Assembly: GCA_965230535.1 (NCBI GenBank)
Contig: OZ246010.1
Coordinates: 558,001-622,000, forward strand
Length of the DNA stretch: 64,000 nucleotides
From: JAUILH01 sp965230535
Lineage (GTDB): Bacteria; Bacteroidota; Bacteroidia; Flavobacteriales_D; JAUILH01
Direction: 5' to 3'
Part shown: positions 15,327 to 23,672 of the stretch, one piece after another
How the letters are laid out: the number at the start of each line of letters is the position of its first letter
Numbering within the stretch: position 1 is the stretch's first letter
Notes under the pieces: model-generated
Database searches by the model: none
What the model saw: only the letters and a program-made list of their open reading frames with translations
Told to the model about the DNA's origin: nothing
Translations under genes and position numbers: made by a program

Positions 15327-18185
15327 TTACTTTGTTAGTGTCACATTACCGGTTATTTTCTGTATATCGCTTCCGAAGAATTGATATTCCACCACATATA
15401 CAAACACTCCTGTATTCACTTCTTTTCCATTATGGGTACCATCCCATCCAATGGTTTGATCGGTGGATTCAAATACTTTTTGTCCATATCTGTTATAGAC
15501 TGAGAAAGTCATCCTTTCGATACCGTTTCCTTTCACAAAAAGGACATCATTGTTCCCGTCGCCATTTGGAGAGAAGGCATTTGGCACTCCAATCCCCTCT
15601 ACCACATTCACATAAACAATCACGTTATCACTTCCTGAACAACCGTTGGCATCTGTTACAGTTACAGTATACTCGGTAGTAATTAATGGATTTGCAGACG
15701 GGTTTAAGCATACATCACATGACAAACCGATAATTGGAGACCAAACATAATTACCCGGAGGGCCTGCAGGGTTCAAAGTTGTGCTTTCACCAATGGTAAT
15801 TGTCACATCCGGTCCGGCATTTACAACTGGCAAGGCACTGACGGTAACGGCCGTTGTGAGTGTGTCGCTTCCACTTGAGTTGCTGGCTATCAGTGTTACA
15901 TCAAAAGTACCTGCCGCAGGGAAACAAATCTGAGTTGGATTCTGGTCGCTCGACATTGAAGGCGTTGCACCATTGAACGTCCATTCCCACATGGTTGGCG
16001 TTCCGGTAGACAAATCCATAAAGTCGATACACTGACCGGCACAAATCGTAGCCGGGAAACTGAAATTAGCCACTGGTACATTACATGCCGTAACCACCAC
16101 CTGGATGGTTGTATCATCTGTATCTGTACCATCACTCACCGTTAAAGTAACGTCATAAGTTCCGGCTGTATTCCAGCAAATATTTGTTGGATTCACACCA
16201 TTTGGAATTGTTGGCGCACCAGCTGCAGGGGCTACAGTCCATGTATAGGAAGTTAAAGGTCCGTTTGAGCCCTGTGTTGAACCAGATGCGTCCAACCCGA
16301 TACAATCTCCGGTACATAATGCTCCTGGAGCCACGAAAGAAGCGACGGGTTGCGTACAGGCGGTTACCACAACCTGAATGGTGGTATCGTCTGTATCTGT
16401 ACCATCGCCCACTGTTAAAGTAATGTCATAAGTTCCGGCTGTATTCCAGCAAATATTTGTTGGATTCACGCCATTTGGAATTGTTGGCGCACCAGCTGCC
16501 GGAGCAACTACCCAAGTATAGGAAGTCAAAGGTCCGTTTGAGCCCTGTGTTGAATTTGAAGCATCTAAATTGATACAATCACCCACACACAATGGTCCTG
16601 GATCAACGAAAGAAGCAGTTGGCACATTGCAGGTATTCACAACTACCTGAATAGTAGTATCGTCTGTATCTGTACCGTCACCCACCGTTAAAGTAATGTC
16701 ATAGGTTCCGGCCGTATTCCAGCAAATATTTGTTGGGTTCACACCATTTGGAATGGCCGGTGCTCCCGCTGCCGGAGCAACCACCCAGGTATAAGATGTT
16801 AAAGGACCGTTAGCTCCCTGTGTTGAACCAGATGCATCTAAGTTGATGCAATCACCTACACATAAAGTTCCCGGATCGATAAATGAAGCCACAGGTAATG
16901 CACAGTTAGACACCACCACCTGAATGGTAGTATCATCTGTATCTGTACCATCGCTTACTGTTAAAGTAATGTCATAAGTCCCGGCTGTATTCCAACAGAT
17001 ATTTGTCGGATTCACACCATTTGGAATGGCTGGTGCACCAGCTGCCGGAGCAACTACCCAGGTATAAGATGTTAGAGGACCGTTTGAGCCTTGAGTGGAA
17101 CCAGATGCATCTAAGTTAATGCAATCTCCAACACATAAAGCGCCCGGATCAAGGAATGAAGCCACTGGCTGGGCACAGTTGGATACCACAACCTGAATCG
17201 TAGTATCATCAGTATTTGTTCCGTCGTCTACAGTTAAAGTAATGTCATAAGTCCCGGCCGTATTCCAACAGATGTTTGTTGGGTTAACTCCATTCGGAAT
17301 GGCTGGTGCCCCCGCTCCGGGAGTAACTACCCACGAATAAGTTGTAATAGGTCCGTTAGAGCCTTGCGTAGAACCAGAAGCGTCCAGGTTGATACAATCG
17401 CCAACACACAATGCACCTGGATTCAAGAATGAGGCCGTTGGTGGTGTTGAAGTAGTTGTAGAGGACAACGTCACATTGTCAACCGCCAAAGAAGGATCTG
17501 TTCCTACGTTGTCGTTATTATTTTCCCATTGAAAGGCGATACGAACATTTGGATTGTTGTCTGCACTCGCTGGAAGTGCAACAGTAGCTGTATTCCATTT
17601 ACCTTGTGCATAAAACAAACCATCACACACGCCATCAGGTCCTCCCAAAATATCACAACATAATACCTGAGGTATGGCAGCCTGAATTACTGCCCAGGTT
17701 GCACCATCAAAATACCACACAGAACCAAAATCCGTTCCTGCAGTTCCCTGATGGATGTATTCATATTCTAAAGTGATTGTTGTTTGTCCTGTACAGTTAA
17801 TAACCGGAGATTCTGCTCGAATACTGGCTTCAACCGCTGCGTCATAAGCTGCTCCACAATCACCGGCAGGGCAAAAGAAAGCTGATGCTGGTGTTCCTGC
17901 TTCATTACCAATATGTAATGTTCTATCGTTACCTCCGGTTCCCAAACATCCATCTCCACAGTTCCCTGATCCCATTCCAGCTTCAGTAGCACTGATAAAG
18001 AAGGCGTTACTTGCAGCCGGGTCCGGTGCGCCGATATCGGTTACCGTCCAGTTTCCATTTGCGGTGGCTGTTCCATTCGCAGGGTTATTCTGACTACATC
18101 CGGTTCCAAAGTCCTCTGTCCAGAAAACCTGAGCAGATCCAAAAAAACTGTAAGTCGCTAACAATAAGACAACAAGATATTTCAT
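15327..18185 (-). CDS. Large PKD-repeat surface protein with type B (gliding-type) T9SS sorting domain
   Basis: Signal peptide (residues 1-18, ending FGSAQ), an N-terminal Cys-rich jelly-roll domain (about 20-245: FWTEDFGTGC, LEYEYIHQGT, SLAVDNVTLS), five near-identical PKD-like repeats of 91 residues (about 251-705), a sixth diverged PKD domain (NFSFPATICAGQCIDF), an Ig-like linker (VNAGPDVTITIGESTTLNP) and a C-terminal CHU_C/type B domain (VPNAFSPNGDGNNDVLF, FSVYNRYGQKVFE, WDGTHNGKEVNTGVFVYVVEY). The repeats each contain paired cysteines (LCVGDC, ICW). It is exported and anchored by the type IX system with the PorP/SprF protein encoded 4 bases downstream. Probably an adhesin or gliding-associated filament; no enzyme motif is visible. 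Confidence 0.93.
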   Translation of the reverse strand: MKYLVVLLLATYSFFGSAQVFWTEDFGTGCSQNNPANGTATANGNWTVTDIGAPDPAASNAFFISATEAGMGSGNCGDGCLGTGGNDRTLHIGNEAGTPASAFFCPAGDCGAAYDAAVEASIRAESPVINCTGQTTITLEYEYIHQGTAGTDFGSVWYFDGATWAVIQAAIPQVLCCDILGGPDGVCDGLFYAQGKWNTATVALPASADNNPNVRIAFQWENNNDNVGTDPSLAVDNVTLSSTTTSTPPTASFLNPGALCVGDCINLDASGSTQGSNGPITTYSWVVTPGAGAPAIPNGVNPTNICWNTAGTYDITLTVDDGTNTDDTTIQVVVSNCAQPVASFLDPGALCVGDCINLDASGSTQGSNGPLTSYTWVVAPAAGAPAIPNGVNPTNICWNTAGTYDITLTVSDGTDTDDTTIQVVVSNCALPVASFIDPGTLCVGDCINLDASGSTQGANGPLTSYTWVVAPAAGAPAIPNGVNPTNICWNTAGTYDITLTVGDGTDTDDTTIQVVVNTCNVPTASFVDPGPLCVGDCINLDASNSTQGSNGPLTSYTWVVAPAAGAPTIPNGVNPTNICWNTAGTYDITLTVGDGTDTDDTTIQVVVTACTQPVASFVAPGALCTGDCIGLDASGSTQGSNGPLTSYTWTVAPAAGAPTIPNGVNPTNICWNTAGTYDVTLTVSDGTDTDDTTIQVVVTACNVPVANFSFPATICAGQCIDFMDLSTGTPTMWEWTFNGATPSMSSDQNPTQICFPAAGTFDVTLIASNSSGSDTLTTAVTVSALPVVNAGPDVTITIGESTTLNPAGPPGNYVWSPIIGLSCDVCLNPSANPLITTEYTVTVTDANGCSGSDNVIVYVNVVEGIGVPNAFSPNGDGNNDVLFVKGNGIERMTFSVYNRYGQKVFESTDQTIGWDGTHNGKEVNTGVFVYVVEYQFFGSDIQKITGNVTLTK
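16071..17435 (-). repeat. Five tandem 273-bp repeats encoding 91-residue PKD-like units
   Basis: The anchor TTCCA(G/A)CA(A/G)AT falls at 16171, 16444, 16717, 16990 and 17263, exactly 273 bases apart each time. Units keep the reading frame and differ mainly at synonymous sites, with residue changes at the ends (for example S/A before NGP, TAC/SNC at the end). This is recent duplication or gene conversion kept in frame. Confidence 0.93.
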
Positions 18186-18311
18186 AGCAGCTGTTATTTC
18201 ACTTTAGGTTTAAATTTACACAAGTTACTTGGATAATCCTATCAAAAAGAAATTCATTTTTTTCATTTCTAAACTGTTTTCCTTAACTTGCTCAGCACCG
18301 ACCGGATCAAA

Positions 18312-19778
18312 ATGAATCGAAACCTTCAGGCCCTGTACGACAAATTAAGCAAATCTGAGAAGAGATACATTGACATTTCTCTTTCAGACAAAAAACACTC
18401 TAAACTAAAGAGTTGTTTCGATTCTTTGTCTCCAAAAAGCACCTCAAATCATTCTGCTATTTGCCAAACCAGACTTTTAGACCATATGGTTTCAAGTTTG
18501 ACCAACTATCACAACAAGCATATAAAAGATTTCACTTCTAACAGAAATAGATACCATTCAGAAATACTGGAAATCAAGCAACTTGAATCCCTGTCAAAAA
18601 AATACCTTTCCAAAGCAAAAAAGGAGGCCTATAAATACAAGCAATTCCACAGTTTACTAAAGATTATTGAGATTGAAATGGTCGCTTTTAAGAACGAAGG
18701 CATTCAGCTGAGTCGTTCCAGACAGCACCTTACCAACCTACACAACGAAGAAAAATTTGTATTACAACAACTTCACGACCTGGCCGATATCAGATATGTG
18801 AGTCTGGATTTTTTACTTCTGTCGAGAAACAAGTTTGGCCCCCTGGAAGAAGCTGTAAAAGCCGAATTCAAGTCGAAACTAAGCCACTTTGAAAGCATAG
18901 TTAATGCAAAGAACAATCCCGAGTTTGCCATTTACCTTTTTAACCTGAAGGGTATGTATGGTTTTAATGAAGGTCATTACGCCTTGTGCCTAAACGATTT
19001 CGGCAATACAATTGATTTGATTGAAGAACTTGAGCTTGGAAAACAAGTGTATGCCAGAGAATACTTTTTTGCACTTAACAATCATCTAATGAGCTCTGTT
19101 TTGACCAAAGATTACAGTCATTACAAAAAGACCAGAGACAAAATTGAGCACAGATTTGGTCAGGATAGCAGCTTTGAATACCTCCTGTTCTCCACCACCC
19201 TGATGTATGAAATTGGGATTTTTAACCAGATGGGCATGCACGATGAGGTTCTGGCACGAGAAGAAATGGTATTAAGGGGTTTGAAAAAACACGACATCAA
19301 CAACATTAACCGCCATATTTTTTACTTCAATCTATCAATAGCCCACTTTGCCCACCAAAATTTCACGCAAGCCAATAAATACATCATAGAACTTGTAACT
19401 GACATTCCTCAAAAAAGATCTTCAGGCGCGTCTAACATCTACTTTTACGCTCTGTTGATCACATTAATAATCAGACTGGAAAGAAAGGAATACGATTACC
19501 TCAAGGACCTTATTCCTGATATAGAATCTCAACTCAAAAAGATCCGAGATTTAACAGAATTTGAAAGTGACATTCTGGATTATGTAAAACGTGTCTCGCA
19601 GAACGGCGAAGACATTAAGAGATGGAACTTTCACCTTGCCAGAAACACAGTACTTCAAGACTCCACTTACGGGGCCTTTGCGCAACAATTCTTCGATTTT
19701 AAATCCTGGATTAAATCGAAACTTAAAAATACCTCCATGCAAATAATCAGGCAGGACGAGCAAAAAATAAGCTTGTAA
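18312..19778 (+). CDS. Hypothetical helical (TPR-like) protein
   Basis: Start chosen at ATG 18312 (MNRNLQALYDKLSKSEKRYI); an in-frame TTG at 18288 is less likely. The opening 'LSKSEKRY' is a pattern I have seen at the start of uncharacterised Bacteroidota proteins of this size. The rest is Lys/Asn/Leu-rich and helical, with stretches such as AIYLFNLKGMYGFNEGHYALCLNDFGNTI that look like degenerate tetratricopeptide hairpins. No signal peptide, membrane segment or catalytic motif, so probably a cytosolic scaffold. It stands alone, divergent from the PKD cargo gene. Confidence 0.75.
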   Translation: MNRNLQALYDKLSKSEKRYIDISLSDKKHSKLKSCFDSLSPKSTSNHSAICQTRLLDHMVSSLTNYHNKHIKDFTSNRNRYHSEILEIKQLESLSKKYLSKAKKEAYKYKQFHSLLKIIEIEMVAFKNEGIQLSRSRQHLTNLHNEEKFVLQQLHDLADIRYVSLDFLLLSRNKFGPLEEAVKAEFKSKLSHFESIVNAKNNPEFAIYLFNLKGMYGFNEGHYALCLNDFGNTIDLIEELELGKQVYAREYFFALNNHLMSSVLTKDYSHYKKTRDKIEHRFGQDSSFEYLLFSTTLMYEIGIFNQMGMHDEVLAREEMVLRGLKKHDINNINRHIFYFNLSIAHFAHQNFTQANKYIIELVTDIPQKRSSGASNIYFYALLITLIIRLERKEYDYLKDLIPDIESQLKKIRDLTEFESDILDYVKRVSQNGEDIKRWNFHLARNTVLQDSTYGAFAQQFFDFKSWIKSKLKNTSMQIIRQDEQKISL

Positions 19779-19799
19779 TTATTCAAACGCAGAGTTTCT

Positions 19800-19807
19800 T
19801 ATTTTTG
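19800..19807 (+). promoter_or_regulatory. Candidate -7 promoter element ahead of the small TPR gene
   Basis: TATTTTTG matches TAnnTTTG exactly and lies 16 bases before the ATG at 19824. The nearest upstream TTG (19773-19775) is about 4 bases further than ideal, so the -33 half is weak. Confidence 0.35.
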
Positions 19808-19823
19808 ATTAAAACCCAGCTCA

Positions 19824-20159
19824 ATGAAACAAGACAGACAAGCTTTGATACAGGAAATGCTAAAAACGAATCCAAACGATCCTTTTTTGATCTATGCAGC
19901 TGCTCTGGAGTACAAGAAATCTGGTGATCCATTAAAGTCAATTGAGCTGATGACCAAACTCTACAACGAGCAACCTGAATATTTGGCTACTTACTACCAA
20001 TTGGGAAAACTATTGGAAGAGCAAAATGAAATGGAAAAGGCGATTAAAACCTACAAAGCCGGTAGAGAAGTCGCTAAAGCTCAAAAAGACAGAAAGACTC
20101 TGTCGGAACTCTCTGAAGCGCTTATGATTCTTGATGAAGATGATGGAGAGGTATGGTAA
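19824..20159 (+). CDS. Small tetratricopeptide-repeat protein
   Basis: A 111-residue cytosolic protein made of about two and a half TPR hairpins: DPFLIYAAALEYKKSGDP, then YLATYYQLGKLLEEQNEMEKAIKTYKAG, with the expected small residue and aromatic pattern, and a short acidic tail (DEDDGEVW). TPRs bind other proteins; the partner is unknown. Similar single-domain TPR proteins are widespread in Flavobacteriales. Its stop is directly adjacent to the stop of the convergent Rieske gene. Confidence 0.85.
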   Translation: MKQDRQALIQEMLKTNPNDPFLIYAAALEYKKSGDPLKSIELMTKLYNEQPEYLATYYQLGKLLEEQNEMEKAIKTYKAGREVAKAQKDRKTLSELSEALMILDEDDGEVW

Positions 20160-20507
20160 TCAGAAGATAGAGGTGTAACGCAATTCTAAATACACCCCAT
20201 CAGCCTTTACTTCTATTTTATACACATCAACTGCACTTCCCCCTCCCCGACCAGTTTTCAAATCGAAACCATAGCGGTGAATTGGACATACCATCTTTCC
20301 TGAATCACTACAGGCACCTCCTGCAAATGAGTAACCTTGATGCGGACACTTATTCTTGATTGCGTGAAAGCCGTCAGCATTTCTCCCCACACAAACCTCC
20401 CTTCCTTCAAAGGTAAATACACGGATACCGTTCATCGGAATCATGTCGGACAAGACATTTTCTGAGGCCGCAATTTTGTAGTGCTTAGTACGTCTTTTGA
20501 ATAACAC
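20160..20507 (-). CDS. Rieske [2Fe-2S] protein
   Basis: Small soluble iron-sulfur protein. The cluster ligands are Cys54 and His56 in CPHQG and Cys74 and His77 in CPIHRYGF. The body matches a stand-alone Rieske ferredoxin (115 residues) of the type found with oxygenases or nitrite reductase small subunits. The start is GTG at 20507; the next ATG in frame lies inside the expected first strand, so GTG is the better choice. No partner enzyme is encoded beside it, so its electron-transfer partner is unknown. It is divergent from an exported barrel protein, with 37 bases between the starts. Confidence 0.88.
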   Translation of the reverse strand: MLFKRRTKHYKIAASENVLSDMIPMNGIRVFTFEGREVCVGRNADGFHAIKNKCPHQGYSFAGGACSDSGKMVCPIHRYGFDLKTGRGGGSAVDVYKIEVKADGVYLELRYTSIF

Positions 20508-20544
20508 TGGTGAATTTTATCCTAAATTTATTACTTTTAAAGCC

Positions 20545-21285
20545 ATGAGCAAATTGCTTGTTTCTATAATTCTGACTTTATCTATGGGGTCTCTTTTTTC
20601 TCAGGAATCTGAAGAAAAAAAGATTTTAACGGGCAATGTCATTTCCGCAACCGGATTTACCTGGGGGAATTTAACCAACTCTAAATTGGAGAAATTTGAT
20701 ACGAGATGGCTTCAATTACCAGGCTATGGTTGGTCGGCAGGAGCTGGTTTTAACCTAACCATTAACGACAGTTGGTCTATAGACACGGATTTTGGCCTTA
20801 GTGGTAATACATACGTCTATGACAGAACAACAATTAGACTTAATCTTTCCTACACAGTTCCATACATAGATTTAAAAGTTGCCAAGTTGTTTAACAGACG
20901 AAATTCTACAGATCGTTTCTGGTATATCAAAGCAGGAGCTTCATATAGTTTTATGAAAGGTCAGTCGAAAGAAGAAACTGAGATTGATTATAGCTATAAA
21001 CTTCAACTAGCAGAGACAGGTGTTATTGGAATTATGCCGGAAATCGGTTTGCACAACAAATTAGCGGGAAACAGTTCCATCCAATTTGGCATCATTGGTC
21101 AGTACGCTTTAAACACCATACTCACCAATTCATTATCCGCAACAACAGAGTTAAACACAGCCATTGCAAGTAAAACGGGGTCTTTCGTTGGACTTACAGT
21201 AAAGTACTTTTACGGTTTTGCAAGCATTGGAGGCAGGTCTGGTTCAAGCGGTGGTAAGGATCCTAAAATTCGAGACGACATCTAA
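20545..21285 (+). CDS. Exported outer-membrane beta-barrel-like protein
   Basis: ATG 20545 is chosen because it opens a signal peptide (MSKLLVSIILTLSMGSLFSQ); the frame itself extends to a TTG at 20497. The mature part has repeated amphipathic strands ending in aromatic residues (GYGWSAGAGFNLTIND, TIRLNLSYTVPYIDLKVAKLF, RFWYIKAGASYSFMKG, FVGLTVKYFYGFASIGG), typical of small outer-membrane barrels. The Ser/Gly-rich tail is polar. No named family recognised. First of four consecutive genes for exported proteins (20545-23672). Confidence 0.75.
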   Translation: MSKLLVSIILTLSMGSLFSQESEEKKILTGNVISATGFTWGNLTNSKLEKFDTRWLQLPGYGWSAGAGFNLTINDSWSIDTDFGLSGNTYVYDRTTIRLNLSYTVPYIDLKVAKLFNRRNSTDRFWYIKAGASYSFMKGQSKEETEIDYSYKLQLAETGVIGIMPEIGLHNKLAGNSSIQFGIIGQYALNTILTNSLSATTELNTAIASKTGSFVGLTVKYFYGFASIGGRSGSSGGKDPKIRDDI

Positions 21286-21328
21286 GATGCCATTTTTTGT
21301 ACGATTATTGCAGTAAGCATCAGTGATC

Positions 21329-22276
21329 ATGAGATACACTAAATATTACACCACATTTTTCATCATCATTATTTGCCAGTTTTTGGGGTTCTCTCAAAGC
21401 AAAAACTCAGAATTCAAAGTCAAAAGAGCTGTTGAAAGTTACGTTCGTGCCAAAAAAGCGGAGAACAGCTACTATGCACCCTACAACTATTTCGAGTACA
21501 CCAAACACATGCCTACCGAGTATAAGGAGCTGGAAGAGTTAATAGAGGTGAGTGAAACCCTTCCAACCATGAAGGATCATTATGGCAGAAAAAAAATGGA
21601 TAGCCTTATAGCTCTGAACGACAGTCGTATTCAGGATAAGAAAAGGGAGATTATGGATAAAAAACTCCGGTTTTCTTATGAAATTGTGCATACCTATGGC
21701 TACAAAGACGAATCGGGGAATATTAAAATTCAGAGGTACCGCTTTTTCCTCAACCATGCGTTTAAAGTGAAAGATGTGAGACTGGTATTCTCTATCCCCA
21801 TTTCAAAGGATTTGACTGAATCAGCTGCTTACTTTCAAAAAAGAAAGTTACTCTATAAGCTAAACGACAAGGAGCAGGACAGAAAATCCAGTGATGAAAT
21901 TCACACTTTTTTCGAAATTGGTTTAAAGGAGACTAAATACGATCCGGAGGTGTTTTATGCAGCTTGCAGAATGATTCAGAATATTCTGGACAATGGCAAC
22001 GTGATTTTGGATATATACGGACTTAAAACCATCAAATCATTCATTAAGACAGCACGCCCGGATATGAAGGGATACAAGTCTGTAGACTACAGTCATTTTT
22101 TAGAAATTAGTGAACCGGAAGGCGAATTAATCTATGTAATGTATCACAAATACGACTACAAAGAAGGCAAAGACAAGGCATCTGACATTGTTGGCATTTA
22201 TTTTGATAAGTACTTTGTTATCAGAAAGGTGGAGAGGATCGAGGGAGACAGCGACAAACTTTTTGAGAAAGAGTAA
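21329..22276 (+). CDS. Exported protein of unknown function (large paralogue)
   Basis: Start at ATG 21329, opening a signal peptide (MRYTKYYTTFFIIIICQFLGFSQ). The mature protein of about 290 residues is rich in Lys, Asp and Tyr. Residues about 35-130 (AVESYVRAKKAENSYYAPYNYFEYTKH, a helical EL-rich stretch, then FSYEIVHTYGYKD...IQRYRFFLNHAFKVKD) follow the same order as the next gene's product, suggesting that the two share a domain. The C-terminal half (GLKTIKSFIKTARPD, LIYVMYHKYDYKEGKD, FDKYFVIRKVERI) is strand-rich and is not seen in the shorter relative. No catalytic motif recognised. Confidence 0.72.
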   Translation: MRYTKYYTTFFIIIICQFLGFSQSKNSEFKVKRAVESYVRAKKAENSYYAPYNYFEYTKHMPTEYKELEELIEVSETLPTMKDHYGRKKMDSLIALNDSRIQDKKREIMDKKLRFSYEIVHTYGYKDESGNIKIQRYRFFLNHAFKVKDVRLVFSIPISKDLTESAAYFQKRKLLYKLNDKEQDRKSSDEIHTFFEIGLKETKYDPEVFYAACRMIQNILDNGNVILDIYGLKTIKSFIKTARPDMKGYKSVDYSHFLEISEPEGELIYVMYHKYDYKEGKDKASDIVGIYFDKYFVIRKVERIEGDSDKLFEKE

Positions 22277-22312
22277 GAATTCACTATATTTATTGCTAAC
22301 AATCTAACTGCC

Positions 22313-22822
22313 ATGAAGTACCTTTTTCTACTATCTATTTTAATCCCACTTAGTTCATTTTCTCAAACAGAAGACGAGATCAAGGCAAAAGCCGAGAAAG
22401 CCATTTTAGCCTGGGCCGAAAAAACATTTAGTCATTTTGAAGGATCGAGATTTGAGAATTTTCATTTGAGTCCTTCTCCTGAATATTATGCCATGAGTGT
22501 TCTAAGAGAGGAATACGAAACTTTCAAGGAAGAAATCGTTTACAATTTTAATGAGGGTACCAGCGACCGTACAGAAGAGGAAGTAAAGGAAGATACTTCC
22601 AGTATCAATAAAAAAATTGAAGAATTGGATCAAATGCTTGCCATGATAGATCCGCCATTTGATCATATTGAATATTTTTGGTGGTCTAATATTCAAACTG
22701 ATAATGGCTTGACCGTATATTACCAGCACCAGCTTAAACTAGATCCAAGCTATAAAGTGATATCGTATCGTGAAAGCAGTGCCGTTGGAAAACCAGACAA
22801 TGTTAAGATCCTTTATAAGTAA
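22313..22822 (+). CDS. Exported protein of unknown function (short paralogue)
   Basis: A 169-residue protein with a signal peptide (MKYLFLLSILIPLSSFSQ). The mature part begins with a helix (IKAKAEKAILAWAEKTF), a HFEGSRFENFHLSPS stretch and an acidic helical segment, and ends in strands (IEYFWWSNIQTDNG, VYYQHQLKLDPSYKVISYRES). Order and spacing resemble the first half of the previous gene's product, so the two may be a diverged duplication. The 36-base spacing to the previous gene and the 23-base overlap with the next suggest one transcript. Confidence 0.7.
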   Translation: MKYLFLLSILIPLSSFSQTEDEIKAKAEKAILAWAEKTFSHFEGSRFENFHLSPSPEYYAMSVLREEYETFKEEIVYNFNEGTSDRTEEEVKEDTSSINKKIEELDQMLAMIDPPFDHIEYFWWSNIQTDNGLTVYYQHQLKLDPSYKVISYRESSAVGKPDNVKILYK

Positions 22823-23672
22823 ATCTCTCTTATACCTTGTCGTATGCCTCATATGGCACGCAGGGGCGCTTTATGCACAAGATGACAGTCCGAGTATATG
22901 CGACTGTGCCAAGTACGCCAAAACAGATCCTCAGTTATTGAGCAGATGTGAACAAAAGTTCGACTACAACTCTATGACCAATTATGAGAGATTGGGAGTT
23001 GAAGGCATGATAAAGGCGTGTAACGATCCTGAAATTTGTGACTGTGCCAATCTTGGAGTGAACGATTCCATTATTTCGAGAGCCTGTGCAGAGAAGTACA
23101 ATGAAGATTCTTTAGATGAGGATGAATATGCAGATTATCTGGAGACAAAAAAGAGCTGCATCAAATACTCAAATAAGCCACCGCTTAAGACCATTTGCGA
23201 TTGTCTGGAACCCCATGACAAAGACGATATAGAATTCTCGAAATGCAAAGGCATCTGGAACATTTCCAACTTGAGCTCGGAAGAACGTCAGAAGTTTGTA
23301 TCTGAGATTACCGGTTGTATTGACCACAAAGACGATCCTGACTATACCCTGAGCTTATGCGATTGTTTGAACACCTCAGATGACGACTTGGAATTTAAGG
23401 AGCGTTGTATCAAAAAGTTTGATTTGAACGCCATGACAGATGAGCAAATTACCATTTACAAGGCTGAAATCAAAGATTGTCACTTATATTCGAGCGGAGC
23501 CAGTGAGTTTGAAATTATCTGCGACTGCATCAAACAAGAACGTGAAACCGGAAGCATGTCGGCCAAATGTGAAAGCACCCTAAAAGGCCTTGAAGACAAA
23601 TACAAAAACCTCTCACCGGAAGACATGAAAGAGTTTGTAGAAAGACTGATGGAATGTTTAGGCGGTTTATAG
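22800..23672 (+). CDS. Exported protein of five CDC-type cysteine repeats
   Basis: ATG 22800 opens a signal peptide (about 22 residues, ending GALYAQ); the GTG at 22770 is less likely. The mature chain is five copies of a module of about 45-60 residues, each beginning (I/L)CDC and holding a third Cys after 10-15 residues and a fourth after about 20-25 more: ICDCAKYA..SRC..KAC; ICDCANLG..RAC..KSC; ICDCLEPH..SKC..TGC; LCDCLNTS..ERC..KDC; ICDCIKQE..AKC..MEC. A helix with S.EE..(F/Y) lies between the third and fourth Cys. Two more copies are in the lipoprotein at 10277-10702. Four conserved Cys per unit in an exported protein suggests two disulfides or a metal site. I know no name for it. Confidence 0.8.
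   Translation: MLRSFISKSLLYLVVCLIWHAGALYAQDDSPSICDCAKYAKTDPQLLSRCEQKFDYNSMTNYERLGVEGMIKACNDPEICDCANLGVNDSIISRACAEKYNEDSLDEDEYADYLETKKSCIKYSNKPPLKTICDCLEPHDKDDIEFSKCKGIWNISNLSSEERQKFVSEITGCIDHKDDPDYTLSLCDCLNTSDDDLEFKERCIKKFDLNAMTDEQITIYKAEIKDCHLYSSGASEFEIICDCIKQERETGSMSAKCESTLKGLEDKYKNLSPEDMKEFVERLMECLGGL

Noticed and set aside
15332..16423. Frames on the forward strand within the PKD-repeat gene
   Set aside because: They recur with the 273-bp period, so they are by-products of the repeat.
16071..17435. CRISPR-like regular repeats
   Set aside because: The period is 273 bases of continuous coding sequence with no short repeats and spacers.
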